This document shows, piece after piece, positions 3,867 to 5,146 of a stretch of DNA of 5,146 nt. The stretch covers positions 1-5,146 of the forward strand of contig JAQUNY010000134.1 in NCBI GenBank assembly GCA_028717405.1. Reading direction: 5' to 3'. Under the pieces are notes generated by a model. That model was not told the DNA's origin and ran no database searches. It worked only from the letters and a program-made list of their open reading frames with translations. This DNA is from Eubacteriales bacterium (GTDB lineage Bacteria > Bacillota > Clostridia > JAQUNY01). Position 1 is the stretch's first letter. Each line of letters opens with the position of its first letter. The position numbers and the translations under genes were made by a program.

Positions 3867-5146
3867 ATGAGTAATATTGCTGGTAAATACGATGTAATAG
3901 TTGTCGGAGGAAGTGCGGCAGGAGTTACTGCAGCCATAACTGCAAGAAAACATTATAAAGGCAAGTCAATATTGCTTATTAAGAAAGAGAAGCTTGTTCC
4001 TATACCCTGTGGTATACCGTATACTTTTGGCATTGTTGAGTCGCCTGTGAAGAACCTTATTCCTGTAGAAACGCTACTGGCGGCAAATGGGATAGACGGT
4101 TTGACAGATGAGGTAATAAAAATCGACAGGGCAGAGCATTCTGTTTATACAAAAGAAGGCAGAAGATTGGAATATATTAAGCTGATTATAGCTACCGGAT
4201 CAAATCCTATTATTCCACCAATACCGGGTCATGAAAAGAACAATGTTTTTTGTATTAAAAAGGATGTTGATTATCTCCAGAGGGTCATAGAGAAACTCAG
4301 TTCAGCCAAAGATCTTTGCATTATAGGCTGTGGGTTTATCGGCGTTGAGATTGCAGAGGAATGCAGGCGGAGAAATCCTGATATGAACATAAGCATAGTG
4401 GAGATGCTTAGCCACTGCCTGCAACTGGTTTATGATGAGGAGTTTTGCCTGGTTGCTGAAAAAACTTTAAAAGAAGAAAAAGTAAATCTGCTTCTTGATG
4501 AAAAAGCTGTCAGGATAAACGGTGAAGATAAGGTCGAAAGTATTGAACTGGGCAGCGGGAAAATGCTGAGGGCAGATATGATAATAATGGGTATCGGTGC
4601 TGTCGCAAATGTGAAGCTTGCTGAGGAGGCAGGACTTGAAACAGGTCCAACAAAGGCTATACAGGTAAACAGATATATGCAGACCAGTGATGATGATATA
4701 TTTGCATGTGGTGACTGCGCAGAAAAGGTTTCGTTCTTTGATGGGAAACCTTCAAATATGAAACTGGCTTCCATTGCAACAATGGAGGCCAGAATGGCAG
4801 GAGCCAATATTTTCTCGATCAGAAGAGTCAATATGGGAGTCATTGGTGTTTATTCTACGGTCATAGGCGGAAGTGCTTTTGCAGCTGCCGGGCTGACCAA
4901 ATCACAGGCTGTTGCAAAGGGGTATAATATTGTATCCGGAGAAGCGGAATCGGTAAATCGTCACCCGGGATGTATGCCAGGTGCCGCAAATCTAAAGGTC
5001 AGGCTGACTTTTGAAGCCGGCAGCGGGGTTATACTCGGAGGGCAGGTTACAGGCGCAACCAGCGGCGGCGAGCTGATAAATGCTATAAGTGCCTGTATTA
5101 ATAAGAGAATGACTGCTGATGACATTGCTACCTTCCAGACCGGAAC
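3867..5146 (+). CDS. FAD/NAD(P)-dependent oxidoreductase, CoA-disulfide reductase / NADH oxidase-like, cut by the window end
   Basis: This is a class III pyridine-nucleotide-disulfide oxidoreductase; 426 residues are visible with no stop before the window edge. Family members run to about 440-450 residues, so only a short C-terminal tail is missing. The FAD site is YDVIVVGGSAAGVTAA (8-23), with a second contact at FACGDCAE (279-286, Asp283). The candidate redox cysteine is Cys48 in PIPCGIPYTFG (45-55), the position used by CoA-disulfide reductases, NADH peroxidases and oxidases. ATGSNP (109-114) and CIIGCGFIGVE (151-161), the latter being the NAD(P)H-binding Rossmann motif, follow in the expected order. 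The dimerisation domain begins near residue 325 and contains HPGCMPGA (366-373). The ATG has GAGAGG six bases upstream (3855-3860). The likely reaction is NAD(P)H-dependent reduction of a disulfide, persulfide, oxygen or peroxide; the sequence does not tell which. It is cytoplasmic, with its own promoter and candidate operator, downstream of feoAB. Confidence 0.9.
   Translation, partial: MSNIAGKYDVIVVGGSAAGVTAAITARKHYKGKSILLIKKEKLVPIPCGIPYTFGIVESPVKNLIPVETLLAANGIDGLTDEVIKIDRAEHSVYTKEGRRLEYIKLIIATGSNPIIPPIPGHEKNNVFCIKKDVDYLQRVIEKLSSAKDLCIIGCGFIGVEIAEECRRRNPDMNISIVEMLSHCLQLVYDEEFCLVAEKTLKEEKVNLLLDEKAVRINGEDKVESIELGSGKMLRADMIIMGIGAVANVKLAEEAGLETGPTKAIQVNRYMQTSDDDIFACGDCAEKVSFFDGKPSNMKLASIATMEARMAGANIFSIRRVNMGVIGVYSTVIGGSAFAAAGLTKSQAVAKGYNIVSGEAESVNRHPGCMPGAANLKVRLTFEAGSGVILGGQVTGATSGGELINAISACINKRMTADDIATFQTG

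Noticed and set aside
4430..4843. 137-codon open frame on the - strand opposite the flavoprotein gene
   Set aside because: It is antisense to a well supported gene with all family motifs, and its low-complexity Ser/Ile/Ala-rich product resembles nothing known.

Overview
The window looks like a chromosomal stretch of an anaerobic, moderately AT-rich Firmicute, most likely a clostridium. The evidence is the strong AAAGGAGG-type ribosome binding sites, consensus TTGACA/TATAAT promoters in A-rich spacers, and a gene set typical of strict anaerobes: a DUF5320 protein, a DUF134/UPF0251 regulator, FeoA/FeoB and an NADH-oxidase-like flavoprotein. This placement is inferred from gene content and base composition; there is no rRNA or marker gene. 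All supported genes are on the + strand.

Layout. Bases 1-100 are the tail of an upstream unit closed by a strong intrinsic terminator (54-94). Bases 105-240 hold A-rich direct repeats, a perfect TTGACA-17-TATAAT promoter and a 10-bp palindrome at the expected transcript start. A small Gly/Phe/Arg-rich DUF5320 protein follows (308-646), then about 100 bases in which I see nothing, then a second terminator (748-786). Next is a DUF134-family helix-turn-helix/zinc-ribbon protein with a TTG start (946-1479). Bases 1480-1635 carry a tandem 13-bp repeat, a promoter, a palindrome and a small hairpin, and lead into feoA (1636-1878) and feoB (1878-3704), which overlap by one base. A 162-base gap (3705-3866) contains another promoter and palindrome before a pyridine-nucleotide-disulfide oxidoreductase (3867 onward). 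That gene runs off the window edge close to its expected C-terminus.

How the genes may work together. FeoA and FeoB form a GTP-driven ferrous iron importer. DUF134 and DUF5320 proteins are, in anaerobes, commonly found near NifX/NifB-like metal-cofactor genes, although none of those lies in this window. The flavoprotein carries an active-site cysteine in the position seen in CoA-disulfide reductases and NADH oxidases. The best candidate for something undescribed is a shared palindromic element, about TGRGCA-WAW-GCYCA. It sits just downstream of the -10 box in three of the four promoter regions (DUF5320, feoAB and the flavoprotein) and is absent in front of the DUF134 gene. This suggests one metal- or redox-responsive regulon over iron uptake and thiol/NADH redox chemistry. 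The DUF134 protein is an obvious but unproven candidate for the regulator.
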